This document shows positions 36,046 through 48,785 of a DNA stretch of 64,000 nt, one piece after another. Each line of letters opens with the position of its first letter. Within the stretch, counting starts at the first letter, position 1. This DNA is from Streptomyces vietnamensis. Lineage in GTDB: Bacteria; Actinomycetota; Actinomycetes; Streptomycetales; Streptomycetaceae. The stretch lies in the NCBI RefSeq assembly GCF_000830005.1, contig NZ_CP010407.1:2895001-2959000 (forward strand). Direction: 5' to 3'. Made by a program: the position numbers and the translations under genes. Below the pieces are notes generated by a model. That model saw only the letters and a list, made by a program, of their open reading frames with translations, was not told the origin of the DNA and did not search any database.

Positions 36046-36543
36046 TTAGAGCCAGTACGCGGGATACGTCCGCCCCGTGGCACGGGCGGCCGCCGGGCCG
36101 ACGGCGACCAGGAGGAGGGAGGCGAGGGCGAGAAGGCCGAGAAACGACCAGAACGGCGGGGCCTGGAGGGCGACGATGACGGCCGTGGCCGCGGCGGGCG
36201 AGTGCGGGGTACGGGCGAGCATCATCACGCCGAGCGCGAGGCCGCCCGCCACCGCGGCGCCCCACGGGCCCGGCCCGGCCAGGGCGAGCACCGCGAAGCC
36301 GGTGAGGGCGGAGAGCAGTTGGCCGCCGATGACCGAGCGCGGTTGGGAGAGGGGGAGGTCGGGGGCGCCGGCCACCAGGGCCATGCTGGCGGCGAGGGGT
36401 GGGATGAGCAGCGGCTGGTGGAGGACGGTGCCGATGGCTACCAGGAGGAGGAGGGCGGTGACGCTGGCGCCGGCCGAGGTCAGCGCGAGGCCTGGACGAG
36501 GGCGCGGGGGTGCGGCGCGGCGGGGTGGGGCGGTGGTCGTCAA
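36046..36543 (-). CDS. HPP-family integral membrane protein
   Basis: The 165-residue product has four predicted membrane helices and the family-type patterns HQPLLIPPLAASMALV and ARTPHSPAAATAVIVAL. HPP proteins are linked to nitrite or ion transport in plants and cyanobacteria; the bacterial role is unclear. A TTG at 36543 is chosen as start because GGAGG lies five bases before it. The frame is open to a GTG at 36621, but that would begin inside a repeated palindromic element. The leader and ribosome binding site are shared, base for base in part, with the neighbouring PNPOx gene. Confidence 0.75.
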   Translation of the reverse strand: MTTTAPPRRAAPPRPRPGLALTSAGASVTALLLLVAIGTVLHQPLLIPPLAASMALVAGAPDLPLSQPRSVIGGQLLSALTGFAVLALAGPGPWGAAVAGGLALGVMMLARTPHSPAAATAVIVALQAPPFWSFLGLLALASLLLVAVGPAAARATGRTYPAYWL

Positions 36544-36704
36544 CTGGGCCTCCAGGGTGCGGGGTCGGTGGGTGCGGGTCGGGGGCCCTGGGCGCGGGGG
36601 CGCGGTCGTGGTTGTGCCCACCCGTTCCGCCCAGGGGGTCCCCCCGGACGGAGTCCGGGGGAGGAACGATTGCCCACAACCGGGGCGGCGGACGAGCCCA
36701 CAAC
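36544..36704 (-). repeat. Two-stem intergenic element, copy 2, with leader cassette (upstream of HPP gene)
   Basis: The core (36611-36680) has outer arms GTTGTG/CACAAC, inner arms CGTTCC/GGAACG and an extra GC-rich hairpin in the loop, making it 25 bases longer than copies 1 and 3. An additional half element (GTTGTGGGC on the minus strand, 36696-36704) lies just behind the PNPOx stop at 36709. Towards the HPP gene a 23-base block (36557-36579) is identical to one at 37587-37609, followed by GGAGGCCC. Confidence 0.88.
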
Positions 36705-36708
36705 GGGG

Positions 36709-37572
36709 TCAGGGTGTTGGCGGGTTCGCCGGGGAGTATTCCGGGGGTGACCAGCGCAGGGGGCTGCCCGCCGGGGTCTCGATCGTGTGGTCGACGTGGA
36801 AGCGGGTCACTCGGCCCTCGGGGCCGTACTCCGTGTGTGCGCGGCCGCTGAGCTGGAGGGTCAGACCCGTCTCCCAGTCGAGGAAGAGCAGTCCCGCGCG
36901 GCCGTCCTCCTCCAGGTTGCCCAGGGTCAGGAACATCGAGTTGCCCGGGTAGTCGCGCCAGCTGAGCTCCCGGGGCGTGTCGACCCGGACGAAGCCGGGG
37001 TTGCCGCCGCGGTGGCTCGTGTCGACGCCGTCGGGGGCGGCGGTGGCGATGAAGAAGGTGTCCGCCGCCTTTATCCGGCGCGCCTGGTCGGGGGTGAGTT
37101 CCTCGCCGTGGCGTGCGGTGACGGACTCCGGGCCTGCGGGCTCGGAGCCGTACCACTCCCTCTTCTGGAGGTACTTCGGGCAGTTCGAGAAGACCTGCTC
37201 GGCCTCGATCGTGAAGCCGCGGCCGCTGGTCCTCGCCGTGCCGTTGAGGCGCATGCGGCGGCGGGTGCGGGGGTCGAGGGCGATCGTGCCGACGGGGGTG
37301 CCGTCGGGCGTGCCCTCGGGGAGGGCGGCGGCGACCGAGACCGTGTGCGGGCCGGTGGCCCGGACGAAGCCGGGCGCACCGGTCAGCAGGGTGGACCAGA
37401 CGCGGCCCTCGGCGTCCGCCGCGCCGAGCATCAGCATGGGCTGGGCCTCCAGGAAGGCGGCGGCGATGGGGCGGATGCCGTTGGTGATGGAGCGGCCTAC
37501 GTGGGCGGCGAGGTCTTGGACGCCGAGCCGTTCCTGTACGGCAAGGGAGCCGGGGTGGTACGCGGTGTTCAC
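36709..37572 (-). CDS. Pyridoxamine 5'-phosphate oxidase-like flavin-binding protein
   Basis: The 287-residue product fits the larger, two-part PNPOx-like split-barrel family: an N-terminal half with MLMLGAADAEGRVWSTLLTG and a C-terminal half with FFIATAAPDGVDTSHRGGNPGFV and NSMFLTLGNLEEDGRAGLLFLDWE. FNCPKYL-type sequence (VFSNCPKYLQKREW) is typical of this group. It probably binds FMN or F420 and reduces an unknown small molecule. The GTG at 37572 has GGAGG seven bases upstream. Copies of the same intergenic element lie on both sides. Confidence 0.88.
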   Translation of the reverse strand: MNTAYHPGSLAVQERLGVQDLAAHVGRSITNGIRPIAAAFLEAQPMLMLGAADAEGRVWSTLLTGAPGFVRATGPHTVSVAAALPEGTPDGTPVGTIALDPRTRRRMRLNGTARTSGRGFTIEAEQVFSNCPKYLQKREWYGSEPAGPESVTARHGEELTPDQARRIKAADTFFIATAAPDGVDTSHRGGNPGFVRVDTPRELSWRDYPGNSMFLTLGNLEEDGRAGLLFLDWETGLTLQLSGRAHTEYGPEGRVTRFHVDHTIETPAGSPLRWSPPEYSPANPPTP

Positions 37573-37716
37573 GGGGGCCTCCGGGAGTGCGGGGTCGGTG
37601 GGTGCGGGTTCAGGCGCGGAAGCCTCTGGCGCCGGCAAGGGCGCCGTCCGTTGTGCCCACCCGTTCCGCCCCTTGCGGAACGCCTGCCCACAACGGGCGG
37701 GGCACCGGCCCACAAC
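37573..37716 (-). repeat. Two-stem intergenic element, copy 3, with leader cassette (upstream of PNPOx gene)
   Basis: The core (37650-37694, 45 bases) has the same outer arms GTTGTG/CACAAC and inner arms CGTTCCGC/GCGGAACG as the other copies. A further GTTGTGGGC half element lies at 37708-37716, nine bases behind the VOC gene stop. The 23-base identical block at 37587-37609 and GGAGGCCC lead into the PNPOx start. Its layout is the same as copy 2. Confidence 0.88.
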
Positions 37717-37725
37717 CAAGCGCGG

Positions 37726-38181
37726 TTAGAAGAAGCCGCAGGTCGGGGCCGTTTCCGACGGGGCTTCGGCGGCCTCCGCGCCCTTCGGGACCGAGATTTC
37801 CAGGCGGGTGCCGTCGGGGTCGTGGAAGAAGATGCCGCCCGAGGCCGCGCCCTCGCGGTGGGCGACGACGCCCTCGTACGCGAAGGAGGCGCCGCGGGCG
37901 GTCAGCGCGGCCTCGGCGGCGCGGACGTGCTCGATGGACTCGGCCTCGAAGGCGAGGTGGTGGAGGCCGGGCCGGCCGGAGTCGTAGGTGCCCTCGGACT
38001 GCTGCCAGAGGGTGAGGACCAGGCGGCCGTCCTGGCCGAGGAAGGCGTAGCGGCTGTCCTTCTCCGCTCCCTCGCCGAGGACCTCGAAGCCGAGGACGTC
38101 GCCGTAGAAGGCGAGCGAGCGGGTCAGGTCGGTGACGTTGAGGCCGACGTGGTGGGTGGCGAGCGTGCCGATCGCGGACAT
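37726..38181 (-). CDS. VOC-family (glyoxalase/dioxygenase fold) protein
   Basis: The 151-residue product has two beta-alpha-beta-beta-beta units: THHVGLNVTDLTRSLAFYGDVLGFEVL and PGLHHLAFEAESIEHVRAAEAAL, ending GIFFHDPDGTRLEISVP. Metal ligands are likely His11, the His of LHHLAF and Glu of LEIS, as in extradiol dioxygenases and glyoxalases. The substrate is unknown. It diverges from a CGNR-type regulator gene with repeated TAACC/GGTTA sites between them, so it is probably controlled by that regulator. Confidence 0.9.
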   Translation of the reverse strand: MSAIGTLATHHVGLNVTDLTRSLAFYGDVLGFEVLGEGAEKDSRYAFLGQDGRLVLTLWQQSEGTYDSGRPGLHHLAFEAESIEHVRAAEAALTARGASFAYEGVVAHREGAASGGIFFHDPDGTRLEISVPKGAEAAEAPSETAPTCGFF

Positions 38182-38214
38182 GACGGTTCCCCTCGGACAG
38201 GGCAGCCCCTCTCG

Positions 38215-38291
38215 GGCTAACCTTCTATCTCGACTTTAGGGGTTAGCCGGAGCGAGAGTCAACCTCTCACGTACTCTTGAGGGGTTAGTCC
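38215..38291. promoter_or_regulatory. Operator region between VOC and CGNR genes
   Basis: GGCTAACC (38215-38222) and GGTTAGCC (38241-38248) form an 8-bp inverted repeat. GGGGTTAG occurs again at 38281-38288, in the same orientation as the right half, each time preceded by TT(T/G)A. This symmetric-plus-direct arrangement in a divergent promoter region suggests binding sites for the CGNR regulator. Confidence 0.6.
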
Positions 38292-38310
38292 ATCGAGGAG
38301 GGTGTCCGCC

Positions 38311-38853
38311 ATGACCGCCATCGACCCCCGGCCGCTCACCGGCGAGCCCGTCTCCCTGGACCTGCTCAACACCCGCTGGAACCTGGAAGGCGTCCGCCAG
38401 GACCTGCTGACGGACGTCGACGGGCTCGCGGTCTGGCTCGCCGCCAACGGCCTGGAGGAGCGGTTCGCCGCCGACGCGACCACCCTGCGGCACACCCTCG
38501 CCGCCCGGGACGCGCTCGCCGCGCTCGTCGACCGCCCCGGCGACCCCGCCGCCACCGCGCGCGTGGACGCCGTCCTCGACCGCGGCCGCATCCGGGCCAC
38601 GCTCACCGCCGAGGGCCCCGGCGAGGAGCCCGAGTTCGCGGATCCCGCCTGGGGCCCCGGCTGGACCGCCGCCCGCGACTACCTCGACCTGCTGCGCACC
38701 GCGCCCGACCGGATCCGGGCCTGTGCCCACGAGGCCTGCATCCTGCACTTCTTCGACACCTCGCGGAACGGCACCCGTCGCTGGTGCTCGATGGCGGCCT
38801 GCGGCAACCGCGCCAAGGCCTCCCGCCACTACGCCCGCACGAAGGAGAGTTGA
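38311..38853 (+). CDS. CGNR zinc-finger (ABATE-domain) putative transcriptional regulator
   Basis: The 180-residue product has an N-terminal ABATE stress-response-type domain (LDLLNTRWNLEGVRQDLLTDVDGLAVWLAA) and a C-terminal CGNR zinc finger: CAHEACILHFFDTSRNGTRRWCSM then AACGNRAKASRHYARTK. Four cysteines (Cx4C...Cx4C) bind zinc, and the basic end should contact DNA. An in-frame GTG at 38302 exists, but GAGGAGG ends right before it, so the ATG at 38311 is the likely start. It probably regulates itself and the divergent VOC gene. Confidence 0.9.
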   Translation: MTAIDPRPLTGEPVSLDLLNTRWNLEGVRQDLLTDVDGLAVWLAANGLEERFAADATTLRHTLAARDALAALVDRPGDPAATARVDAVLDRGRIRATLTAEGPGEEPEFADPAWGPGWTAARDYLDLLRTAPDRIRACAHEACILHFFDTSRNGTRRWCSMAACGNRAKASRHYARTKES

Positions 38854-39047
38854 GCCGCACGGCACGGCAACTCGCCCCCGTTCGAGGGAGTTCGTCCCGC
38901 GTGACGCTTCCACCGCGCTGGCGGGTTTACGCCGCGGCGGCAATCCGGCCCCGGGCAACTCTCCACAAACCCCTGTCACTTGCGAAAGGCTGAGCGGTCA
39001 TCCGGTATCGGAATCCGGACGTCCTCCTTTCACAAGCAGGGATGTAG

Positions 39048-43563
<4,516 letters not shown>

Positions 43564-43574
43564 CCGATATTCGA

Positions 43575-43609
43575 GAGGGGCGGCTTCCCGTTGCGGGGAG
43601 CCGCCCCTC
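43575..43609 (+). terminator. Hairpin terminator of asd
   Basis: A 15-bp stem with one G-T pair (43575-43589 with 43595-43609) encloses a GTTGC loop, 11 bases after the stop codon. Confidence 0.87.
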
Positions 43610-43639
43610 CGGCGTGCCCGGCCGTGCCAGAGTTCCCCC

Positions 43640-44824
43640 ATGACCCAGATACCCAAGGGGGCCGATGTCGCGGTGCCCCCGCAGGACCTTCATGTCGCGG
43701 TCAGCTGGCGCACCGGGCACGGGGTGCCCGACGTGGACGTCTCCGCGCTGCTCCTCGGGCCCGGGGAGCGGGTGCGGGGCGATGCCGATCTGGTCTTCTA
43801 CAACCACGCCGAGCATCCCTCGGGGGCCGTCCGGCACCTGGGGAAGTCGGCCCCGGGCGCGCCCGGCAGCCCGGCCGCGGACTGGCTGTGGCTGGACCTC
43901 GCGCGCGTGGAGCCCGATGTGGGGCGTCTGGTGATCGCCGCCTCCGCCGACGGGGGCGCCTTCGGGCAGGTGCCGGGGCTCGACGTGCGGGTCGCGGACG
44001 GGTCCGGGAACCCGGTGGCGTACTGCGCGATCGGGGACGCGACGACGGAGACGGCCTTCGTCCTCGGGGAGTTCCACCGGCGGGACGGCGGCTGGCGGTT
44101 CCGGGCGGTGGGTCAGGGGTACGCCTCGGGGCTCGCCGGGCTCGCGACGGACTTCGGCATCGTGGTGGAGTCCCCGCCGCCGCCGATCCCGGGCCCCGGT
44201 TACGTGCCCCCGCCGCCGCCCCCGGCGCCCGCCGCGCCGCCCGTGCCGGTGGCCGATCCGTACGGCGGGGAGTTCCGGCCCTCCGTGTACCAGGGGCGCG
44301 GCAAGGAGACCGTGCACTGCGACCCGGGGCTTCCGGCGGGGCACTGGGTGCTCCTGGAGATCGAGTCGTACCACTCGATGTCCACCACGATCGAGTCCTG
44401 CGACGCGTACGGGCGGGCCGAGGACTTCCTGCTCACGGCGTACGAGGACGACGTACGCGCGCGTACCGTCGCCCTCGTCCCGCGCGCCCGCCCGCTGACC
44501 CTGCGGGTGGAGGCCGACACCCCCTGGACGCTGCGGGTGCTGCCGCTGTCCCACGCGCGCCGTTTCGACAGCCACGTCGAGGGCCTCGCGCACGATCTGG
44601 TGGTCTACGAGGGGCCGGCCGGGGTGCTGGACTTCGCGCACCACGGGGAGTCCCACTTCACCGTCCACCAGCACACCCCTCCCCTCGATCCGCTCTACGA
44701 CGACGAGGAGCAGGACCTGCTGGTCAACGAGATCGGCGAGGTCCGGGTGAGCGCCCCGGTGGCGGGCTCCGGGCTGCTGCGGATCAGCGGTGACGGGCCG
44801 TGGAAATGTTCCGTGCGCCGCTGA
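43640..44824 (+). CDS. Degenerate TerD-family protein with C-terminal extension
   Basis: The 394-residue product has an N-terminal TerD-like domain (about 1-175: KGADVAVPPQDLHVAVSW, DVDVSALLLG, DADLVFYN, GRLVIAASADG), a hinge of many prolines (about 178-208) and an unrecognised C-terminal domain of about 180 residues that is rich in Val, Leu and aromatic residues. The GDNLTGxGDGDDE calcium-binding loop of true TerD is replaced by HLGKSAPGAPGSPAADW, so calcium binding is unlikely. TerD proteins are tied to tellurite and stress response and are numerous in Streptomyces. It begins 31 bases after the asd terminator. Confidence 0.82.
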   Translation: MTQIPKGADVAVPPQDLHVAVSWRTGHGVPDVDVSALLLGPGERVRGDADLVFYNHAEHPSGAVRHLGKSAPGAPGSPAADWLWLDLARVEPDVGRLVIAASADGGAFGQVPGLDVRVADGSGNPVAYCAIGDATTETAFVLGEFHRRDGGWRFRAVGQGYASGLAGLATDFGIVVESPPPPIPGPGYVPPPPPPAPAAPPVPVADPYGGEFRPSVYQGRGKETVHCDPGLPAGHWVLLEIESYHSMSTTIESCDAYGRAEDFLLTAYEDDVRARTVALVPRARPLTLRVEADTPWTLRVLPLSHARRFDSHVEGLAHDLVVYEGPAGVLDFAHHGESHFTVHQHTPPLDPLYDDEEQDLLVNEIGEVRVSAPVAGSGLLRISGDGPWKCSVRR

Positions 44825-44876
44825 GGCGGCCCGTGGAAGGATGGCCCAAACGTCACGAAACCGAGGAGTTGACCGG

Positions 44877-47456
44877 GTGCCTGGGACAAACCTGACCCGT
44901 GAAGAGGCTCAGCAGCGGGCGGCGCTGCTGACCGTGGACGCGTACGAGGTCGAACTCGACCTCACCGGTGCGCAGGAGGGCGGGACCTACCGGTCCGTCA
45001 CCACCGTCCGCTTCGATTCCGCCGAGGCCGGTGCCGAGACCTTCATCGACCTCGTCGCCCCCGCCGTCCACGAGGCCGTGCTCAACGGGCACGCCCTGGA
45101 CGTCGCCGCCGTCTTCCGGGACTCCCGGATCGCGCTGCCCGGCCTGCTCGCGGGCCGCAACGAGCTGAAGGTCGTCGCCGACTGCGCGTACACCAACACC
45201 GGTGAGGGCCTGCACCGCTTCGTCGACCCGGTCGACGACCAGGCCTATCTGTACACCCAGTTCGAGGTGCCGGACGCGCGGCGGGTCTTCGCCTCGTTCG
45301 AGCAGCCCGACCTGAAGGCGACCTTCCAGTTCACCGTGAAGGCGCCGAGCGGCTGGTCGGTGATCTCGAACTCTCCGACGCCGAAGCCCGAGAACGACGT
45401 GTGGGTCTTCGAGCCGACCCCGCGCATCTCCACGTACATCACGGCCCTCATCGTCGGCCCGTACCACTCGGTGCACTCGACGTACGAGGGCAAGGACGGC
45501 CAGGTCGTCCCGCTCGGCATCTACTGCCGTCCCTCGCTGGCCGAGTTCCTCGACGCGGACCACATCTTCGACGTGACCCGCCAGGGCTTCGACTGGTTCC
45601 AGGAGAAGTTCGCGTACGACTACCCCTTCGCCAAGTACGACCAGCTGTTCGTGCCGGAGTTCAACGCGGGCGCGATGGAGAACGCGGGCGCGGTCACCAT
45701 CCGCGACCAGTACGTCTTCCGCTCGAAGGTGACGGACGCGGCGTACGAGCGGCGCGCCGAGACCATCCTCCACGAGCTCGCCCACATGTGGTTCGGCGAC
45801 CTCGTCACCATGGAGTGGTGGAACGACCTGTGGCTGAACGAGTCGTTCGCCACCTACACCTCGGTCGCCTGCCAGGCCTCGGTGCCGGGCACCCGCTGGC
45901 CGAACGCCTGGACCACCTTCGCCAACGCGGAGAAGACCTGGGCCTACCGCCAGGACCAGCTGCCGTCGACGCACCCGATCATGGCCGAGATCAACGACCT
46001 GGAGGACGTGCTCGTCAACTTCGACGGCATCACGTACGCCAAGGGCGCCTCGGTCCTGAAGCAGCTCGTGGCGTACGTCGGCCAGGACGAGTTCTTCAAG
46101 GGCGTCCAGGCGTACTTCCAGGCGCACGCCTTCGGCAACACCCGCCTGTCCGACCTCCTCGGCGCGCTGGAGGAGACCTCGGGCCGTGACCTGAAGACCT
46201 GGTCGAAGGCGTGGCTGGAGACGGCCGGCATCAACATCCTCCGCCCGGAGATCGAGACCGACGAGAACGGCGTCATCACCGCCTTCGCCGTCCGCCAGGA
46301 GGCCCCGGCGCTGCCCGCCGGCGCCAAGGGCGAGGCCGTGCTGCGCCCGCACCGCATCGCGATCGGCTTCTACGACCTGGACGAGGCCGGCAAGCTGGTC
46401 CGCACCGACCGCCTGGAGCTGGACATCGCGGCGGCCGAGCTGACCCCGGTCGCGGAGCTGGCCGGCAAGGCCCGCCCGGCGGTCGTCCTCCTCAACGACG
46501 ACGACCTGTCGTACGCCAAGGTCCGCCTCGACGAGGTGTCCCTGAAGAACGTCACCGCGCACCTCGGCGACTTCGCCGAGTCCCTGCCGCGCGCCCTGTG
46601 CTGGGCCTCGGCCTGGGACATGACCCGCGACGGCGAGCTGGCCACCCGCGACTACCTGGACCTGGTGCTCTCGGGCATCGCCAAGGAGTCCGACATCGGT
46701 GTGGTGCAGTCGCTCCAGGGCCAGGTGAAGGCGGCCCTCGACCTGTACGCCGCGCCGGAGTGGCGCGCGACCGGTCTGGCGCGCTGGGGCGCCTTCGCCC
46801 AGGAGCAGCTGCGCGCGGCCGAGGGCGGCAGCGACCACCAGCTGGCGTGGGCGCGTGCCTTCGCGGCGACGGCCCGCGAGGACGCGGAGCTCGACGTGCT
46901 CGTCGCGCTGCTCGACGGCTCCGAGGTCATCGAGGGCCTGGCCGTCGACACCGAGCTGCGCTGGGCGTTCGTGGAGCGCCTCGCGGCCACCGGCCGCTTC
47001 GAGGAGGCGGAGATCGCCGCCGAGCTGGAGCGCGACCGTACGGCGGCGGGCGAGCGGCACGCGGCCACCGCGCGCGCGGCCCGTCCGACGGAGGCGGCGA
47101 AGGCGGAGGCCTGGGCCTCGGTCGTCGAGGACGACAAGCTGGCGAACGCCGTGCAGGAGGCCGTCATCAGCGGCTTCGTCCAGGCCGACCAGCGCGAGCT
47201 GCTCGCCCCGTACACGGCGAAGTACTTCGCGTCGATCAAGCACGTCTCGGAGACCCGCAGCCACGAGATGATCCAGCAGATCGTGGTCGGCCTCTACCCG
47301 ACGCTCCAGGTCTCGCAGGAGACCCTCGACGCGACGGACGCGTGGATCGCCGAGAACGACCCGGTCCCGGCGCTGCGGCGTCTGGTGACGGAGTGCCGTG
47401 CGGGCGTGGAGCGCGCCCTGAAGGCGCGGGCGGCGGACGCGGCTGCCGCCAAGTAG
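44877..47456 (+). CDS. pepN: Aminopeptidase N, M1 zinc metallopeptidase (copy 2)
   Basis: The 859-residue product has GAMEN (265-269), the zinc site HELAH (299-303) in HELAHMWFGD with Glu322 (WLNESFA) as third ligand, and the helical C-terminal domain. The GTG at 44877 follows GAGGAG; its first residues (VPGTNLTREEAQQRAALL) match the start of the other copy at 30642, which supports both start choices. The longer frame from 44790 is the end of the TerD-like gene in another frame. This copy resembles the main Streptomyces PepN. A strong hairpin follows. Confidence 0.96.
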   Translation: MPGTNLTREEAQQRAALLTVDAYEVELDLTGAQEGGTYRSVTTVRFDSAEAGAETFIDLVAPAVHEAVLNGHALDVAAVFRDSRIALPGLLAGRNELKVVADCAYTNTGEGLHRFVDPVDDQAYLYTQFEVPDARRVFASFEQPDLKATFQFTVKAPSGWSVISNSPTPKPENDVWVFEPTPRISTYITALIVGPYHSVHSTYEGKDGQVVPLGIYCRPSLAEFLDADHIFDVTRQGFDWFQEKFAYDYPFAKYDQLFVPEFNAGAMENAGAVTIRDQYVFRSKVTDAAYERRAETILHELAHMWFGDLVTMEWWNDLWLNESFATYTSVACQASVPGTRWPNAWTTFANAEKTWAYRQDQLPSTHPIMAEINDLEDVLVNFDGITYAKGASVLKQLVAYVGQDEFFKGVQAYFQAHAFGNTRLSDLLGALEETSGRDLKTWSKAWLETAGINILRPEIETDENGVITAFAVRQEAPALPAGAKGEAVLRPHRIAIGFYDLDEAGKLVRTDRLELDIAAAELTPVAELAGKARPAVVLLNDDDLSYAKVRLDEVSLKNVTAHLGDFAESLPRALCWASAWDMTRDGELATRDYLDLVLSGIAKESDIGVVQSLQGQVKAALDLYAAPEWRATGLARWGAFAQEQLRAAEGGSDHQLAWARAFAATAREDAELDVLVALLDGSEVIEGLAVDTELRWAFVERLAATGRFEEAEIAAELERDRTAAGERHAATARAARPTEAAKAEAWASVVEDDKLANAVQEAVISGFVQADQRELLAPYTAKYFASIKHVSETRSHEMIQQIVVGLYPTLQVSQETLDATDAWIAENDPVPALRRLVTECRAGVERALKARAADAAAAK

Positions 47457-47467
47457 CAGCCGGGAGT

Positions 47468-47511
47468 ACGGAGAAGGGGCGCCCTCCCCCGTGGGGGCGC
47501 CCCTTCTCCGT
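47468..47511. terminator. Hairpin terminator between pepN copy 2 and allantoicase gene
   Basis: A perfect 17-bp stem (47468-47484 with 47495-47511) encloses a C-rich 10-base loop between convergent genes. Just beyond, the 14-base sequence TTGGAGTCCGCCCG occurs twice (about 47514 and 47539). Confidence 0.9.
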
Positions 47512-47600
47512 GCTTGGAGTCCGCCCGGAGGCGGTGTTTGGAGTCCGCCCGGCGGGCGGGCGTCGGCGCGCGGCCGCGCCGCCGGGCGGAAGCTCTTGGG

Positions 47601-48725
47601 TCAGCCGCCGAGCGCCGCGTACCGGGCGCGCAGGTCGGCCGCGCCCTGCTCCGTCAGCGCCCCGTGCAGCCGCATGCGGGCGACGCCGCCGTCGGGGAAG
47701 GCGTCGAGCCGGACGTGGGTGACGACGGCCTGCGCGGGCAGCTTGAAGCGGTGCAGGGTGTCGGGCTGGAGGCGGGTGCGCGGGATGATCTCGAACCACT
47801 CGCCGCTGTCGCCGTTGCGGCCCTGGAGGGCGATCCAGCCGGCCGAGTTGCCCTTGAGGTAGGCGGTGTCGATCTCGACGGCGCGGACGGCGCCCTGGGC
47901 GACGAGCTTGAAGCGGACCCAGTCGTTGGTGTCGCGGACCCGGCGGCGGCGGTTCTCCCAGCCGTCGTCCATCTTGCGGGAGGTGCCGGGCAGGATGATC
48001 TGGGTCGGCGAGGAGTAGAACTTGTCCGAGGCGTCCTCGTACGAGCCGCCGTTGAGCACGGCGATCAGGTCGAGGGTGCCGAGGAGCTCCAGCCACTCGG
48101 GGTCGGGCACGACCTCGCCGTGGACACGGAACCGGGCGACGCCGCCGTCGGGGTGCTGGCAGAGCCGTACGTGGGTGAAGCGGCGCTCGGCGTTGATCTC
48201 GAAGCCGTTGGCGGCGTGGCCGCGGACGGGGGTCGGCGGGACGAGCTCCTCCCACTTCGCCTCGAGCAGCTCGGCGGGGCTGGGCGAGCCCTCGACGGCG
48301 GTGGCCTGGATGCTGACCTTCTGCGGGTAGTTGCCGCGGAAGTGGGCGGTGTCGACGACGATCCCGCGGATCACGCCGGGGGCGCCGAGGCGGACGATCG
48401 CCCAGTCGTGGTCCTCGGGGGCGGGGAAGACGTTCTCGGCGTCGGCGCCACGGCGGCGGCGGGTCTCCCAGCCGTCCATGATCTTGCCCTTGTGGCCGAA
48501 GTGCTCCGGGTCGAAGACGGCCCGCTCGCGGCTAATGAGGTTCTCCCGCTCGGCGAAGAACTCGTCGTTGGCGGCGACGACTCCGGCTCCGAGGCGGCGG
48601 TCGGCGAGGTCGACGAGCTCGGTGAAGGGGAAGTCACCGGTGCGGTAGTCGGCGTACGGGTCGCCGCCGGAGTAGGGGGCGGCGTCGTTGGCGTGCGGGT
48701 CCTGGTTCGCGTCGAGGCTGCTCAT
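47601..48725 (-). CDS. alc: Allantoicase
   Basis: Allantoicase splits allantoate into ureidoglycolate and urea in purine breakdown. The 374-residue product is built of two homologous beta-sandwich repeats: the first has GKIMDGWETRRRR and GIVVDTAHFRGNYP, the second has RKMDDGWENRRRR and AVEIDTAYLKGNSA; both end with HVRLxxxPDGGVARxRxHG. This internal repeat is characteristic of the enzyme. No other purine-catabolism gene is next to it. The upstream LysR gene on the same strand is 60 bases away but controls are unknown. Confidence 0.94.
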   Translation of the reverse strand: MSSLDANQDPHANDAAPYSGGDPYADYRTGDFPFTELVDLADRRLGAGVVAANDEFFAERENLISRERAVFDPEHFGHKGKIMDGWETRRRRGADAENVFPAPEDHDWAIVRLGAPGVIRGIVVDTAHFRGNYPQKVSIQATAVEGSPSPAELLEAKWEELVPPTPVRGHAANGFEINAERRFTHVRLCQHPDGGVARFRVHGEVVPDPEWLELLGTLDLIAVLNGGSYEDASDKFYSSPTQIILPGTSRKMDDGWENRRRRVRDTNDWVRFKLVAQGAVRAVEIDTAYLKGNSAGWIALQGRNGDSGEWFEIIPRTRLQPDTLHRFKLPAQAVVTHVRLDAFPDGGVARMRLHGALTEQGAADLRARYAALGG

Positions 48726-48785
48726 GGCTTCGACTCTCCCGTGCGGCCCGCCCTCCGGTCCATCGAATGTTTTCGATGGATATAT

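Noticed and set aside
36544..36621. Longer HPP protein starting at GTG 36621
   Set aside because: This start lies inside the repeated palindromic element, and the added residues are a Pro/Thr/Arg-rich run; the TTG at 36543 has a good ribosome binding site.
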